Position numbers and translations under genes: made by a program. The notes beneath the pieces were generated by a model. The model made no database searches. It saw only the letters and a program-made list of their open reading frames with translations, and had not been told where the DNA came from. Shown here piece by piece: positions 6,166 to 9,426 of a stretch of DNA of 9,426 bases (within the stretch, counting starts at the first letter, position 1; every line of letters starts with the position of its first letter). This stretch comes from an uncultured Bacilli bacterium. GTDB lineage: Bacteria > Bacillota_I > Bacilli_A > RF39 > UBA660. Location of the stretch: the NCBI GenBank assembly GCA_947624095.1, contig CANQIR010000038.1, positions 1 through 9,426 of the forward strand, given 5' to 3'.

Positions 6166-6874
6166 CTTCCGCAATTGGAATAATTAATTTATCTCCTACT
6201 ACTAAATTATTTAAATCATTATACTCTTCTAATACCGTTCTACTAGTTCCGTATAAATTAGCTATTCCTTCTATACTTTCACTTTCTTTGACAATATGGA
6301 TATGATAAGTAATATAAGTATTTTCTTTATTACTATCTAATATTTTAGTGGCCTCTTCACTTGTTACCGTCTCATCTTCCCCAACTACATCTACAGCATT
6401 ATCTAGAACTATCCCCTTACGTTCTTCTTCCAGATTCTCATCATCTACTTCTTCCTCGTTTTCGATATTTTCCTCTATTTCATCTTCTTTATTTTCTCTT
6501 ACTTCTTCTAATTCCTTAATTAAACTATCTAATTCATCATTTCTTTCCTCTTCTTTATCCAAAGCTTCCACCCCAAATTCAATATCGACACTTAATTTAT
6601 CTCCATCAACAATATCATAAGTAAAATCTAATATTTGAAAATTAATACTATCCTTTACTATATTATCAGGTAAATTAACCTCAAATGGTAATCGATAATT
6701 AAATACCTCTTTATTAATACTAACTTCGTGAATTCGATAATCGCCAGATACAATAAATTCTCCTTTTAATTCACCCTCATTAACTTCATATTCATGTTCT
6801 AAAGAAATACTACATATCTCCGCTATTTTTGTTTTAAATTCTATTACTTTTTTATATGGTATAACACTCTTCAT
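6158..6874 (-). CDS. spoVID: SpoVID-like spore coat morphogenetic protein with C-terminal LysM
   Basis: The 238-residue product has three parts. Residues about 10-105 form a strand-rich domain beginning IAEICSISLEHEYEV (17-31) and continuing with a GEFIVSGDYRI stretch; this matches the SpoVID/SipL N-terminal domain as I remember it. Residues about 106-152 are a Glu/Asp-rich linker. Residues about 189-234 are a LysM domain (YHIHIVKESESIEGIAN, then a YNDLNNLVVGDKLIIP end). In B. subtilis SpoVID is a mother-cell protein needed for the coat to encase the forespore, working with SpoIVA and SafA; LysM modules bind glycans or related cell-wall precursors. Bacillus SpoVID is much longer (about 575 residues), so this is a minimal version. 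GAAAGGA (6884-6890) is the ribosome site. The stop is TAG, shared with the start of ysxE. Confidence 0.87.
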   Translation of the reverse strand: MKSVIPYKKVIEFKTKIAEICSISLEHEYEVNEGELKGEFIVSGDYRIHEVSINKEVFNYRLPFEVNLPDNIVKDSINFQILDFTYDIVDGDKLSVDIEFGVEALDKEEERNDELDSLIKELEEVRENKEDEIEENIENEEEVDDENLEEERKGIVLDNAVDVVGEDETVTSEEATKILDSNKENTYITYHIHIVKESESIEGIANLYGTSRTVLEEYNDLNNLVVGDKLIIPIAEDE

Positions 6875-6896
6875 TAAATCAAATCCTTTCTATTTA

Positions 6897-6925
6897 AACC
6901 TATGAACTATCTAAAAATTTTATAC
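6897..6925 (-). promoter_or_regulatory. Candidate sigma-E-like promoter for spoVID-ysxE
   Basis: After the lon terminator the minus strand has GTATAAA (6919-6925), a 14-base spacer and CATAGGTT (6897-6904), about 7 bases before the ribosome site. It partly resembles the mother-cell sigma-E pattern (an ATA-containing -35, then CATAnnnT) that drives spoVID in B. subtilis. Match quality is modest; the need for some promoter here is firmer, because lon has its own terminator. Confidence 0.3.
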
Positions 6926-6928
6926 ATT

Positions 6929-6953
6929 AAAAAAAGATAATATTCCTATTATC
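6929..6953 (-). terminator. Intrinsic terminator of lon that includes the stop codon
   Basis: The minus strand reads GATAATA, a GGAA tetraloop and TATTATC (hairpin 6936-6953), followed by seven T (6929-6935). The stem is perfect but AT-only except for its base pair. The lon TAA stop (6949-6951) lies in the 5' arm. Confidence 0.8.
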
Positions 6954-9273
6954 CTTTAGTACTAAATAATAATTTATATACTTCCATATAATTATTTACT
7001 CTAATAAATTCTATTCTTTTTTTAATTTCTTCTGGTACTTCTTCCAAATCATTTTCATTACTTAAGGGAATTATTATTTTTTTAATACCACTATTAAATG
7101 CTCCAATAACTTTTTCCTTTAAGCCACCTATCTTTAATACTTCTCCCCGTAGTCCAATCTCCCCAGTCATTGAAATAGTTGGTTCTATTTTCTTTTTTAA
7201 AAGTAAACTAAGAATAGTTGTTACAATGGCTATACCAGCTGAAGGACCATCCTTCTTAACCGCCCCAGCTAAAAAATGTAAATGAATATCTTTCTTATCA
7301 AAATAATAATCATTAATCATAAAAGTATCCTTATTACTCTTAATATAACTAACTGCCACATCGATACTTTCATTCATTGTCTGTCCAAGTAAACCAGTAA
7401 CTACTCGCTTGCCGGTGCCTTCATATATCGAAGCTTCAATCTGCATTATCGCTCCCCCAAGCGGTGTATAAGCAAGTGCATTAACTACTCCATATGTTTC
7501 ATACTTATTATCATTAGCATTAAAATACTTCGCTTGGCCCAAATACATCACCAAGTCCTTTTTCTTTACCGTAATTTTAATCTTTTCTTGTTCTTCCACA
7601 CTTCTAGTAACTATTTTTCTTACTACTTTTTCTAATTCTCTTCTAAGTTCCCTAACTCCTGCTTCTTGCGTATATTTCTTAATAATCTCCATTATTACTT
7701 CATTACTTATTTTAATCTCTTTTGCAGTCACTAAATGATCTTGATAAATTAAAGGCAATATATGCTTCGTTGCAATATCTAACTTTTCAAATTCCGTATA
7801 ACTTGCTAATTCAATAATTTCTAACCTATCATATAAAGCTTGCGGAATATTCCCTATCTCATTAGCAGTTAAAATAAATAATACTTTCGATAAATCAAAT
7901 GGTTCTTCAACATAACTATCGACAAACATATCATTTTGTTCTGTATCTAATATATCTAATAAAACACTTGCCGGATCTCCCCGCTCATTACTTACCATCT
8001 TATCTACTTCATCAATTAATATTACCGGATTACTTACTCCACATTTTTTAATTCCTTGGATAATCTTCCCAGGTGATGAACCCATATAAGTTCTTCTATG
8101 ACCAACTAGTTCACTACTATCATTAAGTCCACCCACACTAATTTTATAAAACTCTCTATTTAAAGCTTCCGCAATGGCTTTAGCTAAAGATGTCTTCCCT
8201 ACCCCTGGTGGCCCAACAAAACACAAAATAGGTGTTTTTAAATTAGCATTCCGCATCTTTACCGCAATATACTCAATAATTCTTTCTTTAATCTTCCAAA
8301 GTCCATAATGACTCTTATCTAAGTATTCTCTAATTTTTCCTAAATTATCTTCATCAATACTAAACTTATTCCATGGTAAATTGAGAACTAAATCCAAATA
8401 ATTTCTAATTGAACCAGCTTCTGGTGATACATCACTAGTATATTCAAATTTCCTTATCTCATCTAATAACTTACTTCTAATCTTATCATCAATTACTAAC
8501 TCATTTAAAGTATCAACATAATCTCTAATAATAATATCTCGTGGATCATCTTCACCAAGTTCTTTTTGCAAAGCCTTTAGTTTTTCCCTTAAAGCCCATT
8601 CTTTTTGATGATTCTGAAATTCTATTTCCAAATTTTCTTCAATTCTTTGATCTAATTCTAAAACTTGTAATTCTACATTTAAATCAACTATCAAAGCATT
8701 AGCTCGATGTAGAGGATTAATTTCTTCCATATAAAGTAACTTTTTCTCAAAATTAAAAGGTACTTGGACAATAATCATATCCGTTAAATCATTTAAATCT
8801 TTACATCTTCTTAAATTCATTAAGAAACTATTAGAAAGAAATCCTGCTACCGCTACATATTGTTCCATTAATTGAATTAATTTTCTTCTTAAAGCCGTTT
8901 CTTCAACTTCATCAAACATCGGTAATTCAAGTTCCATTCCACTTGCTTCCAGCACTTCATTATCCAAGATATAATTAGCATAGTACTGAATCTTTACTCT
9001 CTTAACTCCCGTTATTACCACCCGGTAATTTCCATTTGGTAAATTAATCCGACTTTTAATATGTCCCACAACACCAACTTCTGGTAAATCACTAACTTCT
9101 GGACTCTCCTCATATTGGTCCTTTGGACAAACAACAATTAAATCCCCTTTATGGTTTTTACTAGCTAAATCAACTATCTTTTTACTAAGTTCATTATTAA
9201 GCTCTAGCTTAACTTCTTGATGCGGCAATAAAACAAGACTTTTTAAAAGTAGAACAGGTAAGTTACTTATCAT
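6949..9273 (-). CDS. lon: ATP-dependent protease Lon (LonA)
   Basis: The 774-residue product is a full-length soluble LonA. The N-terminal substrate-binding domain and helical region run to about 340. The AAA+ module follows: Walker A GPPGVGKT (354-361), Walker B VILIDEVDK (417-425, catalytic Glu422), sensor-1 Asn471 in LTANE, arginine finger Arg483 in YDRLE and the sensor-2 segment GVRELRREL (539-547). The S16 protease domain has Ser678 in DGPSAG and Lys721 in GGLKEK, 43 residues apart as in E. coli Lon (679/722). It unfolds and degrades damaged and some regulatory proteins as a ring-shaped hexamer in the cytoplasm. The start has GAGGTGG 4 bases upstream and a near-ideal promoter. No CIRCE or CtsR operator is visible, so heat regulation by those repressors is not supported. 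In B. subtilis lonA also sits close to spoVID-ysxE. Confidence 0.98.
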   Translation of the reverse strand: MISNLPVLLLKSLVLLPHQEVKLELNNELSKKIVDLASKNHKGDLIVVCPKDQYEESPEVSDLPEVGVVGHIKSRINLPNGNYRVVITGVKRVKIQYYANYILDNEVLEASGMELELPMFDEVEETALRRKLIQLMEQYVAVAGFLSNSFLMNLRRCKDLNDLTDMIIVQVPFNFEKKLLYMEEINPLHRANALIVDLNVELQVLELDQRIEENLEIEFQNHQKEWALREKLKALQKELGEDDPRDIIIRDYVDTLNELVIDDKIRSKLLDEIRKFEYTSDVSPEAGSIRNYLDLVLNLPWNKFSIDEDNLGKIREYLDKSHYGLWKIKERIIEYIAVKMRNANLKTPILCFVGPPGVGKTSLAKAIAEALNREFYKISVGGLNDSSELVGHRRTYMGSSPGKIIQGIKKCGVSNPVILIDEVDKMVSNERGDPASVLLDILDTEQNDMFVDSYVEEPFDLSKVLFILTANEIGNIPQALYDRLEIIELASYTEFEKLDIATKHILPLIYQDHLVTAKEIKISNEVIMEIIKKYTQEAGVRELRRELEKVVRKIVTRSVEEQEKIKITVKKKDLVMYLGQAKYFNANDNKYETYGVVNALAYTPLGGAIMQIEASIYEGTGKRVVTGLLGQTMNESIDVAVSYIKSNKDTFMINDYYFDKKDIHLHFLAGAVKKDGPSAGIAIVTTILSLLLKKKIEPTISMTGEIGLRGEVLKIGGLKEKVIGAFNSGIKKIIIPLSNENDLEEVPEEIKKRIEFIRVNNYMEVYKLLFSTKG

Positions 9274-9301
9274 ATCGCCACCTCAAATCTATTTATCCCC
9301 T

Positions 9302-9330
9302 ATTATATAAACATTAAAAAAGATTGTAAA
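9302..9330 (-). promoter_or_regulatory. Sigma-A promoter of lon
   Basis: The minus strand has TTTACA (9325-9330), exactly 17 bases, then a perfect TATAAT (9302-9307). The -35 is 5 of 6. The ribosome site GAGGTGG (9278-9284) follows 17 bases further on. The -35 box lies in the 3' arm of the upstream terminator hairpin. Confidence 0.8.
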
Positions 9331-9349
9331 TACATTTTTACAACCTTTT
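9316..9349 (-). terminator. Intrinsic terminator of the gene upstream of lon
   Basis: On the minus strand a 13-base arm (9349-9337) pairs with 9330-9318 around a 6-base loop, with one G-U wobble and otherwise perfect complementarity. A run of six T (9321-9316) closes it. It starts roughly 20-27 bases after the stop of the preceding reading frame. The A/T flanks make the hairpin symmetric, so it could also act weakly on the + strand. Confidence 0.7.
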
Positions 9350-9375
9350 GACACCAAAATTCTCCAAATTATTTT

Positions 9376-9426
9376 CTAATTATCGGTTGGTACCGATTTA
9401 ACAACAATCCTTCCATTAAATGCTTG
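9376..9426 (-). CDS. 3' tail of an unidentified gene upstream of lon
   Basis: The minus strand stays open from the window edge to a TAG at 9376-9378, giving 16 codons ending IVVKSVPTDN. A second frame is also open and ends at a TAA at 9369-9371, with a tail ending NRYQPIIRK; the third frame has an early stop. The terminator just downstream argues that one of these two is the end of a real co-directional gene. The visible part is too short to name a family or to choose the frame with certainty. Confidence 0.35.
   Translation of the reverse strand, partial: QAFNGRIVVKSVPTDN

Noticed and set aside
6348..6620. 90-codon Ser-rich open frame on the + strand
   Set aside because: It is the antisense of the Glu/Asp-rich linker of SpoVID; GAA/GAT codons read backwards give TTC/ATC and TCT/TCA runs. 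No ribosome site and low complexity.
9285..9375. CIRCE or CtsR heat-shock operator in front of lon
   Set aside because: No TTAGCACTC-type inverted repeat and no tandem GGTCAAA heptads are present; only a lone GTGTCAAAA stretch is seen.
9381..9398. T-box-like sequence (CGGTTGGTACCGA) on the + strand
   Set aside because: It resembles the conserved T-box core, but the upstream + strand is antisense to the lon promoter and start, with no stem I or specifier-like structure, and the segment lies in the tail of a probable minus-strand gene. The similarity comes from a short ATCGGT/ACCGAT palindrome.

Overview
The window is about 9.4 kb of AT-rich DNA that looks like a low-GC Gram-positive endospore former (Bacillota, probably a Bacilli or Erysipelotrichia-like lineage). 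Five genes can be matched to Bacillus sporulation or proteolysis families: lon (lonA), spoVID, ysxE, ylbJ and ylbL. Shine-Dalgarno sites are strong (GGAGG or AGGTGA types). Every Trp codon I checked is TGG, so the standard bacterial code fits, and no visible stop is TGA. C exceeds G on the + strand even inside + strand genes, which suggests that the minus strand, carrying most genes, is the leading strand.

Layout from right to left, following minus-strand transcription. The tail of an unidentified upstream gene (9376-9426) ends just before a hairpin terminator whose 3' arm also carries the -35 box of the lon promoter. lon (9273-6949) encodes a complete LonA protease and ends in a terminator that includes its own stop codon. 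A separate unit follows, spoVID (6874-6158) then ysxE (6165-5272), both spore-coat genes. In Bacillus subtilis lonA and spoVID-ysxE are near neighbours but separated by engB and hem genes, so this looks like a collapsed version of that locus. A small membrane-protein gene (5128-5310, +) lies opposite the downstream region of ysxE.

Next come two translationally coupled minus-strand genes for membrane-anchored extracellular proteins (5017-3881 and 3881-3363) that appear to share an extracellular domain. A DUF192 gene (3060-3389, +) is divergent from two minus-strand type IV pilin-like genes (2965-2378 and 2376-1789). The left end is a divergent pair also neighbouring in B. subtilis: ylbJ (916-1818, +, sporulation membrane protein) and ylbL (875 to beyond position 1, minus, PDZ plus Lon-type protease).

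The recognisable genes serve spore-coat assembly, spore-related membrane function and proteolysis. The block at 1789-5310 is the least explained part: two prepilins, a DUF192 protein, two anchored surface proteins and a small membrane protein, placed between two sporulation neighbourhoods. It may form a surface or pilus system, but no pilus ATPase, platform protein or prepilin peptidase is in the window. The region is very compact: three convergent gene pairs overlap at their 3' ends, two promoters share a -35 box, and two terminators abut or overlap the next promoter. No stretch longer than 300 bases lacks a gene, and I see no tRNA, rRNA, insertion sequence or CRISPR array.
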